Under the pieces are notes generated by a model. That model had not been told where the DNA came from, searched no databases, and worked only from the letters and a program-made list of their open reading frames with translations. A program made the translations under genes and the position numbers. Of a stretch of 64,000 bases of DNA, positions 29,243 through 37,641 are shown one piece after another. How positions within the stretch are numbered: the first letter of the stretch is position 1; each line of letters begins with the position of its first letter. Location of the stretch: positions 62,001 through 126,000 of the forward strand of contig CALLUS010000002.1 of NCBI GenBank assembly GCA_938010435.1, written 5' to 3'. The DNA is from an uncultured Rhizobiaceae group bacterium (GTDB lineage: Bacteria > Pseudomonadota > Alphaproteobacteria > Rhizobiales > Rhizobiaceae).

Positions 29243-30130
29243 TTATTTTACGAGTGCAGATCCGTCATGCAGATCAGACGATGTTGCATATCCCAAGACG
29301 AAATCTTGGCCGGGTATGTGCGGACAACCGCGGAAGTTGAGATGATTGGAAAACTTCGACTTACAAGTCTGCAATAATTTATTGCATCCGGCGGTCAGCT
29401 TAAAGAGATCGCCAACTTCGATGGCAAATGGCATTGCTTCCCAAATGATAACTTCCTTAGAATCCATCACAGCAGCACTGTCCAAATCAACTATACGCCC
29501 GATATTTTTGCCACTCAGCCATTCCAATTTTCCCGAGGCAAACCAATTGCGGGAGAAAACTTGAAGTCCTTCAGATAAGAACCGTTTTTGATGGAGCAGT
29601 TTATCGACAGAGCCATCGAACTTATACTGCGGTACTGACAAGTCGACTGTGCAACGCCCGTCGCCCAATGTTGCATCGCATTGTTGTGAATACGTTCTGC
29701 CGACTGTTTTCTCTAAAACCGATGTGAGTCCACGCAGTTCTGCTTCAAACATGCCATCTTTCTGGCTAACCTCCCCCAAGAATGCCAAGCGTGAGTGATA
29801 TCGTTCAGTTGGCGCATTCCAATTCACCATCCAAACGGCAACCGATGCATTGTCGTATAGCCCTGCCAACAAATCGTCTTCGGTTAAAAAATCTCCGTCA
29901 AGGACACCTTCGATCTGTTGATCATCCACGGACAACCCGAGTTGTTGAGAGGCTTGAGTCGGTTGAAACCCACTGATTGCGCGACACGTCACGCCTTCTA
30001 TCAATAGTTCGTTGTCATGATCAGTAAAACCCAATTTAAGCCCGTCGTTTCGCGTCACGATCCAACAATGGCAAATTGAGGTTGCCAATGATGAGAAATG
30101 TTTTCCTAAAGACTCATTAAAGCTGTTCAC
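29243..30130 (-). CDS. GTA gp13, tail hub protein (DUF2163 and phage BR0599-type domains)
   Basis: A 295-residue protein. The N-terminal half contains SICHCWIVTRNDGLKLGFTDHD, the usual DUF2163 opening. The C-terminal domain has C249, C256 and C269 in the pattern AGCNKLLQTCKSKF with RGCPHIPG, plus Cys residues near 150-160 (QQCDATLGDGRC). Conserved cysteines in this family are thought to hold a metal or Fe-S centre in the tail hub. Its start overlaps gp12 by four bases (ATGA). Confidence 0.92.
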   Translation of the reverse strand: MNSFNESLGKHFSSLATSICHCWIVTRNDGLKLGFTDHDNELLIEGVTCRAISGFQPTQASQQLGLSVDDQQIEGVLDGDFLTEDDLLAGLYDNASVAVWMVNWNAPTERYHSRLAFLGEVSQKDGMFEAELRGLTSVLEKTVGRTYSQQCDATLGDGRCTVDLSVPQYKFDGSVDKLLHQKRFLSEGLQVFSRNWFASGKLEWLSGKNIGRIVDLDSAAVMDSKEVIIWEAMPFAIEVGDLFKLTAGCNKLLQTCKSKFSNHLNFRGCPHIPGQDFVLGYATSSDLHDGSALVK

Positions 30131-30777
30131 AAGACCACCTCAATAATAGGAATTGAAGGCACCTCTCCCGCACGAAAAGATGATAAACTGATACTCATTT
30201 GGTCGGAGGCAAAACGCACCGGAACATCGAATTCAAAGCCTGCTCTGATTTCAACACCGATTGCGGGCTCAGCACCTACAGCGAATGTGATCTGTCCAGT
30301 TTTCCAGTCTATGGAAAAATCCTGCCCGACCACCTGCTCAACACCATCAACTGATAAAGAAACGGTTCCCGCAACAGGTTTTAAAATTGATCTTGTGTAA
30401 CTGTCTTCATCCGTACCGTAGGTTTTTGTCAGTTGGAATTCATTCACATTCACTTGCCCCCAACCGATCAGTTGATCAAATGCTTTTGGAGTTTCGTTGG
30501 GTGCGCAAGACTTCCAATCCAATAAATCGCGATAACGAAACCCCACCAAAGGGCCTCTACGGGCTTCGAAGAATTCGAGAACCCGGTGCAACGATGTAAC
30601 GTCTTTCACACCAGACCCCGCTTCATAACGTCTACGACTGTGCGCCCAACGTTGATTTCTGTGCTCGCGACCAGACCCTAGAGTTATAATTTCCGTATTG
30701 CGTTCGGGACCACCGCTTGATCCAAACGCAACGTCAATTGGAAAGCGTTCTTCAACAAAATCGATTTGAGCAGGCAT
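30127..30777 (-). CDS. GTA gp12, distal tail protein (DUF2460)
   Basis: A 216-residue protein with the DUF2460 opening (FVEERFPIDVAFGSSGGPERNT), RRRYEAGSGVKD and a beta-rich remainder ending in FDVPVRFASDQMS. DUF2460 proteins form the distal tail ring between tube and baseplate hub. It begins 17 bases after gp11 and overlaps gp13 by ATGA. Confidence 0.94.
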   Translation of the reverse strand: MPAQIDFVEERFPIDVAFGSSGGPERNTEIITLGSGREHRNQRWAHSRRRYEAGSGVKDVTSLHRVLEFFEARRGPLVGFRYRDLLDWKSCAPNETPKAFDQLIGWGQVNVNEFQLTKTYGTDEDSYTRSILKPVAGTVSLSVDGVEQVVGQDFSIDWKTGQITFAVGAEPAIGVEIRAGFEFDVPVRFASDQMSISLSSFRAGEVPSIPIIEVVL

Positions 30778-30794
30778 AGGTTTTCCAATCCGTT

Positions 30795-31367
30795 TTACAG
30801 AGTGCGACGACCACGGTTGACGGTGCGCGCTAACATACTGGCAATTTGAGCTTCTGATTTACGAAAGCCTTGCACATCAGGGGTCGTCACATTGAAGACT
30901 ATACTTGGATTGCCTTGGCCGGATTCAGTTCGAACACCCAAGCGGCCATCAGCCCCTCTCGCCAGTGGCATAATGGCTTCAGCGCCCGCTTCCCCCATCA
31001 ACCCCACAGAAGAAGACGAACCCGAACCGAAGTAAGTTGGGCTGGCAACAACCCCACCCTTCGCGAATGGCGTCACAGACGGGAAACCTGAGCTTCCCGC
31101 CCCGCTGGTTAAACCACCAATCAAATTTTCAAAGGCGCCTGAGAACAAATTTTCCAAAGGTTTCAAGCCCGCATTTAATGCCAAGCCTGACAGTTTAAGA
31201 GCAAGGCCACGTAACGTTTCATCAAAGGATTTTCCGGAAAGAACTGCAGAACGAATTGTTCCTGTGAACACGGTTCCAAATTTTTGAGACTGTTTTTGTA
31301 GATCCGCCATTGCTGTCGTAAAACCGGTGAGGTCGGCTTCGACCGGAATTGTAATTTGATCATCCAT
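30795..31367 (-). CDS. GTA gp11, tail tape measure protein
   Basis: A 190-residue protein using the ATG at 31367, which has a GAGAGGC ribosome-binding site. It has an N-terminal helical part (DLTGFTTAMADLQKQSQKFG), a hydrophobic Gly-rich middle (FENLIGGLTSGAGSSGF) and the FAKGGVVASPTYF/GLMGEAGAEAIMPLARG signature seen at the C-terminus of tape measure proteins. Its shortness matches the short GTA tail, since tape measure length sets tail length. Confidence 0.92.
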   Translation of the reverse strand: MDDQITIPVEADLTGFTTAMADLQKQSQKFGTVFTGTIRSAVLSGKSFDETLRGLALKLSGLALNAGLKPLENLFSGAFENLIGGLTSGAGSSGFPSVTPFAKGGVVASPTYFGSGSSSSVGLMGEAGAEAIMPLARGADGRLGVRTESGQGNPSIVFNVTTPDVQGFRKSEAQIASMLARTVNRGRRTL

Positions 31368-31378
31368 AGTATCGCCTC

Positions 31379-31588
31379 TCACAGCTCTTGATGATTGTTG
31401 ATATCAGGGTATTTGCCCATGGTTTCGTGCAACCACGACCGCTCCAGAACTTCAGTGGTTTTCGGGTTTGCGTGTTCAAGGGCCATGTGAAGTTCGCGCA
31501 AAGATAGAGACCAGAAATCTTTTGAAGATAACCGCATAAAGCCAAAGCCAAAGGCCATTACTTTTTGCCAGGGAAACGGAACTGCCAT
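31379..31588 (-). CDS. GTA tail assembly chaperone, rcc01693-type (gp10.1)
   Basis: A 69-residue protein (MAVPFPWQKVMAFGFGFMRL, then FWSLSLRELHMALEH) of the small GTA tail-assembly chaperone family usually found between gp10 and gp11. It starts inside the gp10 stop (TAATG). Having two small genes between the major tail protein and tape measure is the usual chaperone layout; in many phages they are joined by a frameshift. Here they are separate, overlapping genes. Confidence 0.9.
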   Translation of the reverse strand: MAVPFPWQKVMAFGFGFMRLSSKDFWSLSLRELHMALEHANPKTTEVLERSWLHETMGKYPDINNHQEL

Positions 31589-31929
31589 TAAGTTGAAGAC
31601 CCGCTTTCAGCACTTGGATCTGACGACCCGAATGTGACCGCGAGAAGTTCGGCAACAATAGCCGCGTATCCAACGGCACCACCATCCGCCTGCATTTCTA
31701 AAATATCTACTTTCTCCAAAGTATGCCCACCGCCTTTAAGCCCCGCATAAATTATGGTTTGCATATCCCGTGCTGACAGTCGTCCGGTTGAGAACCGCTC
31801 TGTCAATTTCGTTAAATCCTCGGCGTCAAAAGCATCTTCCAAATCCGCCAATGCACCCAGCGTCAAACACAAAGTCCAATCCCGACCGTCCAACTTTGCG
31901 TTGATTTCTCCCCTATGCCTGTTGACCAT
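31588..31929 (-). CDS. GTA gp10, tail assembly chaperone (TAC family)
   Basis: A 113-residue protein with NRHRGEINAKLDGRDW and LTLGALADLEDAFDAEDL, the gp10/TAC_11-type core, and a low-complexity Ser-rich tail. It binds the tape measure during tail assembly. Its ATG at 31929 shares a base with the gp9 stop (TGATG), and its own TAA shares a base with the next start. Confidence 0.92.
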   Translation of the reverse strand: MVNRHRGEINAKLDGRDWTLCLTLGALADLEDAFDAEDLTKLTERFSTGRLSARDMQTIIYAGLKGGGHTLEKVDILEMQADGGAVGYAAIVAELLAVTFGSSDPSAESGSST

Positions 31930-32345
31930 CAAACATCCGCCGCAAACTGTAGAAATCCGGCTGACTCCAGTGCCATCTCGAAGGTAACTTCACCATTGTG
32001 CTCACCAGAATATTCCAACGATACAATTTGAAATGCCCCCTCAATGGATCCGAAGTCTGGAATAACAATTTGCCAATCCACGATCTCAGATTGGAAAAAT
32101 AATGAACGTATTCTCTCATCGGAAATAGCGTCTTTGAAAATTCCAGACCCGCTAAGTGATGCGCGTTGCACGCCTGAACCTGACAACAATTCACGCCAGC
32201 GGCCAACGCTCTCGAAGTCTGTGATTTCCACGGTATCGGTGTTGAAAGCCAATCGTCGCGACCGCATGCCAGCCGCTGTCACAAATGCACTTCCATCGCC
32301 ATTCCTTACTTTCAGAAGGAGGTCTTTGCCTTTTTGAGCAACCAT
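31929..32345 (-). CDS. GTA gp9, major tail tube protein (TP901-1 type)
   Basis: A 138-residue protein that stacks to form the tail tube. The opening VAQKGKDLLLKVRNGDGSAF, RSRRLAFNTDTVEITDF and the C-terminal YSGEHNGEVTFEMALESAG are the major-tail-protein pattern. It has its own 66-base leader after gp8, including a small hairpin at 32383-32398, unlike most genes in this cluster, which overlap their neighbours. It must be made in large amounts. Confidence 0.93.
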   Translation of the reverse strand: MVAQKGKDLLLKVRNGDGSAFVTAAGMRSRRLAFNTDTVEITDFESVGRWRELLSGSGVQRASLSGSGIFKDAISDERIRSLFFQSEIVDWQIVIPDFGSIEGAFQIVSLEYSGEHNGEVTFEMALESAGFLQFAADV

Positions 32346-32382
32346 TAAATTTTCCCTTTACAATCAAATTGAATTGGAGTGA

Positions 32383-32398
32383 GAGGCATTTGTGCCTC
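32383..32398 (-). repeat. Small perfect hairpin upstream of the major tail protein gene
   Basis: GAGGCA (32383-32388) and TGCCTC (32393-32398) form a 6-bp stem with a four-base loop in the gap between gp8 and gp9. No T-run follows on the minus strand. It could protect the highly used gp9 message from 5' decay or set translation; chance is possible at this size. Confidence 0.4.
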
Positions 32399-32411
32399 GT
32401 GAATAATGAGT

Positions 32412-32822
32412 TCAGACAGCCACTTCGGTCACTCCCCGAAATCTCATGACCCCATGCAAATGCTCCGATTTGCGGTCTCTGCGGGTTTCAGAAAACTGCA
32501 ATCGCAGAGCAATTAAATGATGGGAGTCTAGTGATTGCGATTTGTCGTGGAGAATGCGCTTCAAATGTGCTTGCAATTCATAACACTGGGTGCGCGAACC
32601 TTGGTCTGACCACACATGGATAAACACTGTTACAGCTTCACCGCTTTCAGTGGAGGTACTCCAATCAGAGGTCGTTGTTCGACCAACAACAATATAGGGA
32701 GGTGCCACTCGCTCTGGCATTTGATCAAATATTTTTTGACCATCCAGTTCAGCGATCAAATCTAGATCAGCCACCAAAGCTTTGAAAATCGTTTGTTGCA
32801 GATCAAGCGTCGCAGCGATCAT
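32412..32822 (-). CDS. GTA gp8, tail terminator/completion protein (DUF3168)
   Basis: A 136-residue protein with the DUF3168 pattern: LQQTIFKALVADLDL, PPYIVVGRTTTSDWSTST, VFIHVWSDQGSRTQ and a C-terminal VMRFRGVTEVA. Members sit at the head-tail junction or tail end. It overlaps the small unknown gene upstream by four bases (ATGA). Confidence 0.93.
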   Translation of the reverse strand: MIAATLDLQQTIFKALVADLDLIAELDGQKIFDQMPERVAPPYIVVGRTTTSDWSTSTESGEAVTVFIHVWSDQGSRTQCYELQAHLKRILHDKSQSLDSHHLIALRLQFSETRRDRKSEHLHGVMRFRGVTEVAV

Positions 32823-33004
32823 TGCACCACCTCGTTTTGAGAAATCAGTTCATTTTCTAAAGCAATGTCATCCAATGAGAATTCCTTCTCAATGGTTTTG
32901 CGTTCTTCAATTCTGTCCGCAATATCTTGCAGTCGCACAGTAAGGCCGAACTTTATCAGTTGTTGCGTCATATCCTTAAAGGTGATCATCAACGTATTTT
33001 TCAT
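32819..33004 (-). CDS. Small helical protein of unknown function between GTA gp7 and gp8
   Basis: A 61-residue protein from the ATG at 33004, beginning MKNTLMITFKDMTQQLIKFG. It is rich in charged residues (DIADRIEERKTIEKEF) and predicted helical. It overlaps gp7 upstream and gp8 downstream by four bases each (ATGA on both sides), strong evidence that it is a real translated gene. I know no counterpart at this position in the R. capsulatus cluster. No domain is recognised. Confidence 0.7.
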   Translation of the reverse strand: MKNTLMITFKDMTQQLIKFGLTVRLQDIADRIEERKTIEKEFSLDDIALENELISQNEVVQ

Positions 33005-33336
33005 CGCCCTTGCTCCTGCGTTTGGCAAACAAGATACCGACGCCGTTCATCAGGATCGTGAACTGTTTTGATTTCAAATTGACGGTCGTTCAAAACAAAG
33101 CGCCAGCCGCTGCCCACATCTTCGCGAAAGCGAATGACAATTTGGTTTTGGGCTATTTCTTGATTTTGTTGCGCGACAGCGGAAGACTGCGGATTTGAAG
33201 GAATAACGCCGCCCCAAACCGCAGCTACATCCTGCCAAGCTGTCGTTAACCCACCGCACCCATCGGAGGTTTCCAACTTTTGCTGTAATCTCAAACGGTG
33301 GTTCAACGCGCCCGGATCGTATACTGCCCCGCTCAT
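33001..33336 (-). CDS. GTA gp7, head closure/head-tail joining protein
   Basis: A 111-residue protein with the head-tail-joining pattern: ALNHRLRLQQKLETSDGCGG, WQDVAAVWGGVIP, IVIRFREDVGSGWRF and a terminal DERRRYLVCQ. It starts with ATG at 33336, sharing one base with the gp6 stop (TGATG). It seals the neck between portal/adaptor and tail. Confidence 0.93.
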   Translation of the reverse strand: MSGAVYDPGALNHRLRLQQKLETSDGCGGLTTAWQDVAAVWGGVIPSNPQSSAVAQQNQEIAQNQIVIRFREDVGSGWRFVLNDRQFEIKTVHDPDERRRYLVCQTQEQGR

Positions 33337-33905
33337 CAAATGTTCACTCGTTTGAATTGAGAAATCAGCCTTTCAAACCCGGCCGGCAAACTGACGGGCT
33401 GGTTTTGTGGTGAGACAGCACCTCTGAACTCATACCAATGCGCCACCAGCAATAAAATTGCGCGCTTCAGCGAATCCGGCACGTCAACCCCGAAATCACC
33501 AAAGCCGGCGACCACATCTATTTCAAGACCGTTTGCTGCGGCACTTGTATCATTCAAGTTTGAAAATTGGAGAACTGCAGGAGTTTCACCAAGCAACACG
33601 CTGTAAGTCTCAGGTGGCAAAACGGAAGAGTTCCCTTCTTCGTCAAAGGCCACCACAGATGTGATGGAGATCACAGGGGCGACTTGTATGTCCACACAGC
33701 CATTTTGCGGAAACGCGCTTGTGTATTGCCGCCATGTTTGGGTGATGCATTTTTGACCGCTGCCGAACTCTGCAAACTGACGTGCAGCCTTCAGCGTTTC
33801 CATGAGCAAATTGTCTTCGTGCTCGTGATCAATCCTCAAGTGTTCTTTTACATCCTGCAAACTGAGTGGTTCTGTTAATGGTGGTGTTATGAGTGCAACT
33901 GTCAT
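33336..33905 (-). CDS. GTA gp6, head-tail adaptor (phiE125 gp8-like)
   Basis: A 189-residue protein starting at ATG 33905 after GGGAG. It has PLTEPLSLQDVKEHLRIDHEHEDNL at the N-terminus (shown in part: LSLQDVKEHLRID), TWRQYTSAFP, and a C-terminal LKRAILLLVAHWYEFRG helix, all typical of the phiE125 gp8 adaptor family that docks on the portal. A longer in-frame extension to 34247 runs back through the capsid gene and is rejected. It lies downstream of the terminator-like hairpin after the capsid gene. Confidence 0.92.
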   Translation of the reverse strand: MTVALITPPLTEPLSLQDVKEHLRIDHEHEDNLLMETLKAARQFAEFGSGQKCITQTWRQYTSAFPQNGCVDIQVAPVISITSVVAFDEEGNSSVLPPETYSVLLGETPAVLQFSNLNDTSAAANGLEIDVVAGFGDFGVDVPDSLKRAILLLVAHWYEFRGAVSPQNQPVSLPAGFERLISQFKRVNI

Positions 33906-33941
33906 GGGTCTCCCAATCAAAAATGAAAACCGGAAATGAAA

Positions 33942-33972
33942 ACGGCCCCACTCAAGTTTTGAATGGGGCCGT
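33942..33972 (-). terminator. Terminator-like hairpin after the GTA capsid gene
   Basis: ACGGCCCCA (33942-33950) pairs with TGGGGCCGT (33964-33972), and the inner TCAA/TTGA extends the stem after one mismatch, leaving a three-base loop. On the minus strand it is followed by TTTTCATTT. It lies 57 bases after the capsid stop and 37 bases before the gp6 start, so it would act inside the GTA operon as a partial terminator or 3' stabiliser favouring capsid over downstream products. Confidence 0.7.
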
Positions 33973-34029
33973 AAATCGGCACGCCAACCGCGCGGTTTTC
34001 GAGCGCAATTGGCCAGGCTGGGAGGAAAC

Positions 34030-35286
34030 CTAAGCTGTGCCGAATTTGATGAGTTTGATGGCGTCGAAATCTTGAACACCACCACCCACACGTTTTGTGG
34101 TGTAGAACAAGACATAAGGTTTGGATGAATAGGGATCGCGAAGAACCCGCACACCAGCGCGGTCCACAACAAGATAGCCACGGCGGAAATCACCGAATGC
34201 AATTGGCGTAGCATCGCTACCAATGTCAGGCATGTCTTCCGCTTCAACCACCGGGAAACCCATTAGCATGGCTTGTTGGCCAACCGCCGATGGCGCCTGC
34301 CACAGATAATTGCCGTCGGCATCTTTCAATTTGCGCAATTCAGCTTGAGATTTGCGGTTCATGACAAAATTAGCGTTTTGTCGATAACCCGCCTTCAAAC
34401 CGTAAATCGTATCAACCAAAACATCCGAGCCATCAGATGCCGCTAAAGAACCGTCTGCCCCAGTCACAACGTAGCCAAGGTTGCCCCATGACCAAGACGC
34501 TTCATCGACGATTGGAGAAGACAAAAATCCAGTTGGCTTATTGTTGCCATCACCATTCACAAATGCAGCACCTTCCTGCTCTGCGAATGCCATTTCCACT
34601 TCTTCTGCAATCCATGCATCGAGATCGATTGCGCTGTCCTCCAAAAGAGTAGAAGTCGCTGCGGGCATCGCATAGAGTTCCATTGTTGGGAACTGAAGTT
34701 CAGACAATGAAGGCGTCGTTGTTTGCGGACGCACATCGGTTTCACCCACCCAGCCGACATTTGGACCGGCCGCTGCAAATGGCTTTTTAAACACAGATCC
34801 CGACACCTGTCGCACTGTGGAGATAGCTCGGATGGGCGACACATTGGACAAACGCTTTCCGATTTCGGCAGACAATTCTTCAGGCACCAAATACCCACCA
34901 TCAGGATCGCTGCCGACAGACATTGCCTTTTCTTCCAGCATTCTCAAGCCATGTTCATCGCCCGAACGAACATAGTTTTCAAAGCCTGATTTGTGTTCAA
35001 CTTGTGCAAGTGATGAGACAACTCCCCCCCCAAGTGAGGGGCGTTGGTTTTTTAGAACCAAAGCATCAAGATGCTTTTTCTGTTCATCAATCGATTTGTT
35101 GATACGATCCATTTTTTCATCCGTAACAACATCAGATGACATGCGTTTTTCGATCTGGTCCAGCCGTTCATCATTGGTGTCTTTGAAAGATTCAAAAGCA
35201 TGCATGAAATCATCAAAAGCTGCTGCAATGTCGCCCGGCTGACCCATTTTTGTCTCCGGCGCAGATGCGATATTTTGTGTGTTCAT
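34030..35286 (-). CDS. GTA gp5, major capsid protein (HK97 fold)
   Basis: A 418-residue capsid precursor. I use the ATG at 35286, which overlaps the gp4 stop (ATGA) and has AGGAAAC upstream; an open extension to 35580 lies in antisense to nothing useful and overlaps gp4. An N-terminal coiled-coil scaffolding region (about 1-110, with AFESFKDTNDERLDQIEKR) is followed by the HK97 core opening with SDPDGGYLVPEELS and ending FYTTKRVGGGVQDFDAIKLI. In GTAs gp4 removes the N-terminal region during maturation. Confidence 0.95.
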   Translation of the reverse strand: MNTQNIASAPETKMGQPGDIAAAFDDFMHAFESFKDTNDERLDQIEKRMSSDVVTDEKMDRINKSIDEQKKHLDALVLKNQRPSLGGGVVSSLAQVEHKSGFENYVRSGDEHGLRMLEEKAMSVGSDPDGGYLVPEELSAEIGKRLSNVSPIRAISTVRQVSGSVFKKPFAAAGPNVGWVGETDVRPQTTTPSLSELQFPTMELYAMPAATSTLLEDSAIDLDAWIAEEVEMAFAEQEGAAFVNGDGNNKPTGFLSSPIVDEASWSWGNLGYVVTGADGSLAASDGSDVLVDTIYGLKAGYRQNANFVMNRKSQAELRKLKDADGNYLWQAPSAVGQQAMLMGFPVVEAEDMPDIGSDATPIAFGDFRRGYLVVDRAGVRVLRDPYSSKPYVLFYTTKRVGGGVQDFDAIKLIKFGTA

Positions 35287-36005
35287 CGATAGTTTCCTGT
35301 TTGTTTTGTTTTGAGGTTTAGAGATCGCGCTGCAGATTGAAGTCTGCAGAGGAAATCCTCTTGGGAGGAAGCAGCTTCCTGCGTGCTTTCCAGTTGCGCA
35401 TAACCCTTTTGAATAACTGTTCGGGCTTGGCGCCGTGTTAGCCCAGCGTCCTGCGTGAGCCATTTTTCGAAATGCCTGATGCTTGGCAATTGTGTTTGGT
35501 TTGGCTGTTGTGCGACTGACTTTACATTTTGCACGCGAGCCCCGGGCAACATGGGAAATGTCACAATGGAGATTTCCCATAAATCGACTTCAAGAATGGA
35601 CCGGATTCCCGTATTTTGATCGGTACGGCTGCGTTCGGTGCGAAACCCGATGGACAGGCCATCGATCGCTTTTTCACGCAGTAGATCCAGCACCTCTTTG
35701 CCTCGCTGAGAGGACTGTACAATTCGTCCCGAAACAAACAGACCATTCTGGTCTTGTGTTATTTTTTCCCAAACACCTATCGGCTCGGTCGGTTCATGTT
35801 GGAACAACATACGTATACCATCTACACCACGGGTTTCCAAAGATCGTGAGAATGCACCGGAAACAACGCAATCCTTTCCAAGATCTACTTGTCCGAACAA
35901 ACTCGCATAACCTGAAAACGAACCACCACTTTCCTCCACATTGTTAATTGCAAGAGAAATCCGTTTGCGTTCAGGCGACCAAAAATGGGGTCGAAAGTGT
36001 TTCAA
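35283..36005 (-). CDS. GTA gp4, prohead protease
   Basis: A capsid maturation protease. FSGYASLFGQVDLGKDCVVSG, the His in MLFQHEPTEPIGVWE and the Ser in DGLSIGFRTERS are the HK97 protease pattern (His and Ser catalytic), followed by LWEISIVTFPMLPGARV. The start is uncertain: TTG at 36005 follows AGGACAGG and avoids overlap; GTG at 36026 or TTG at 36038 would overlap gp3.5 by 20-32 bases. The C-terminal part from about residue 165 is an extension with QDAGLTRRQARTVIQKGY, often seen in GTA proteases. Confidence 0.9.
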   Translation of the reverse strand: MKHFRPHFWSPERKRISLAINNVEESGGSFSGYASLFGQVDLGKDCVVSGAFSRSLETRGVDGIRMLFQHEPTEPIGVWEKITQDQNGLFVSGRIVQSSQRGKEVLDLLREKAIDGLSIGFRTERSRTDQNTGIRSILEVDLWEISIVTFPMLPGARVQNVKSVAQQPNQTQLPSIRHFEKWLTQDAGLTRRQARTVIQKGYAQLESTQEAASSQEDFLCRLQSAARSLNLKTKQTGNYR

Positions 36006-36006
36006 A

Positions 36007-36420
36007 TTACCTGTCCTTTTCTTCACGCTCTTGTTCAAGGCGGTTTGATTGTGTCGGTGTTTTTTTGAGCCTGTTGGGAAACTGTTGGGTTAACCTTTCC
36101 AGAACTCCCAATGCCCACCATGCTGATAAGCTTGCAAAAGCAGCGCCTATTAAAGCCACTTCAACTGTTGATACTTTTCCTAGAAGCCCCAAAAAATCAG
36201 CGAGTTTGACACCTGCTGTTCCACCAAAAATCAGCCCGGTCACTAAGCCAACACACAACCGCGCGAAAGCCTCTCTGCGTCCTCTTGGCAAGATGTAAAC
36301 AATCGAAATCAACGACCCGGCCAGAGCTCCAACAATTTTGGCCGCGAGCATTGCAGGAGACAAAGAACCAAAGATAGCCTCAAGATCGGACCATGCGATT
36401 ATCGGGCGAATTGAACTCAC
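36007..36420 (-). CDS. GTA gp3.5-position membrane protein (DUF6107-like)
   Basis: A 137-residue protein with three hydrophobic segments (about 25-45, 55-75 and 85-105, including LCVGLVTGLIFGGTAGVKLADF), a charged C-terminus and the opening RPIIAWSDLEAIFGSLSPAM. It sits between portal and protease, where rhizobial GTA clusters carry a small membrane protein. It overlaps the portal stop by four bases (ATGA). Its function is unknown. Confidence 0.8.
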   Translation of the reverse strand: MSSIRPIIAWSDLEAIFGSLSPAMLAAKIVGALAGSLISIVYILPRGRREAFARLCVGLVTGLIFGGTAGVKLADFLGLLGKVSTVEVALIGAAFASLSAWWALGVLERLTQQFPNRLKKTPTQSNRLEQEREEKDR

Positions 36421-37619
36421 TGCGCGTTCGTTCCCGTGTCATTTGGTGAATAACCCAAAGCTTCTCGCTTCTCATCATCAGACAAGAAATCAGCCGCGTT
36501 CAAACGGTTCCACACCACTTCTCTTTCGCTGGACAGACCTTCCACGCGATCTTCATCAACGGCAATGCGAATGGGCGTTTCAAATTCATTTTGAAACCAA
36601 TGGTTTAAATTATCGAGCGTGCGATTGATCATCGGTAAAAGGGTTTGACGGGCAAATGCCCGATTGGCTTCTTGATAATTCGAATAGGTATTGTCACCGG
36701 GAATGCCCAACAACATAGGGGGCACACCAAATGCCAGCGCAATGTCTCTTGCGGACCCATTGCGTGCCTCCACAAAATCCATATCACGGGGACTGTGGCC
36801 CATCGCTTTCCAATCCAGTCCACCTTCCAGCAACAAAGGCCGCCCCGCCCTGTTTGGGCCTGCATAGCCTTCCTCCAACTCATCTTTCAGTCTTGAAAAC
36901 TGTTCTTGAGAAAGATGGTTGCTCACGTTCGAGGAATAGACCAATGCGCCAGATGGTCGGGCAGAATTGTCCAGCAAAGATTTGTTCCACTGATTTGCCG
37001 CGTTATGCACATCAAGCGCCATCAAAGCCGCTTGCAAAGGAGCAAATCCATAGTGATCATCGAGCGGATGAAACAGAGTTAGGTGGGTCACATCACACGT
37101 TCCAATTTCAGAAACATGATGCCGTTTCTTGGAATTTCCAGTCATGTATTCGAAACCGTGTACCCAACCGGATTTATCCGCCAACACTTTCACGCGGTCT
37201 GGACGCAGAAGATGGAGTTCTTTGGCAGTGTCGTTCACTCGTACCCGCTCAATGTAAGCATTCCCCGACACCAGTAGATGGCCGATTAACGCCTCCATAA
37301 ACTCTTTACCACTTTGACGGCTGTTGGGACGCATAAGCAGGTCAAGAACAGGGTGATCATCACATTCTCGCACCCCTTCATAGGTGAGCAAGGGAACCGC
37401 AGCTACCGTCTCACTGATCAAACGGACACAGCGATAGACAATTGGATTCCCCATAAACCCCCGCCGCGCAAGGCTGCTATAATCTGCTTGCGTCCATCGG
37501 GCATGAGATGTTCCAGACATCGCAAACAAGCTTTGCAATCCGGCCGACTTCTGCTCAGGCACTCCATTGGAAGGCGTGTTTGATCGCGTCGGCGTGAACC
37601 AACTAAGTGGGTTTTTCAT
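36417..37619 (-). CDS. GTA gp3, portal protein
   Basis: A 400-residue HK97-family portal: GNPIVYRCVRLISETVAAVPL near residue 55, the conserved YIERVRVNDTAKELHLLRPDRV region, and the C-terminal DIALAFGVPPMLLGIPGDNTY with RTLDNLNHWFQNEF. It forms the dodecameric DNA channel at the head vertex. It lies 22 bases after the terminase gene. Confidence 0.95.
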   Translation of the reverse strand: MKNPLSWFTPTRSNTPSNGVPEQKSAGLQSLFAMSGTSHARWTQADYSSLARRGFMGNPIVYRCVRLISETVAAVPLLTYEGVRECDDHPVLDLLMRPNSRQSGKEFMEALIGHLLVSGNAYIERVRVNDTAKELHLLRPDRVKVLADKSGWVHGFEYMTGNSKKRHHVSEIGTCDVTHLTLFHPLDDHYGFAPLQAALMALDVHNAANQWNKSLLDNSARPSGALVYSSNVSNHLSQEQFSRLKDELEEGYAGPNRAGRPLLLEGGLDWKAMGHSPRDMDFVEARNGSARDIALAFGVPPMLLGIPGDNTYSNYQEANRAFARQTLLPMINRTLDNLNHWFQNEFETPIRIAVDEDRVEGLSSEREVVWNRLNAADFLSDDEKREALGYSPNDTGTNAQ

Positions 37620-37641
37620 TCAATTTTTCCGATCAGGTCAG

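Noticed and set aside
34248-35286. Large open frames antisense to the capsid gene
   Set aside because: They reflect codon bias of the highly expressed capsid gene; no motif or start signal supports them.
36731-37300. 189-codon plus-strand frame opposite the portal gene
   Set aside because: The portal protein has family-specific motifs along its whole length; this frame is only its shadow.
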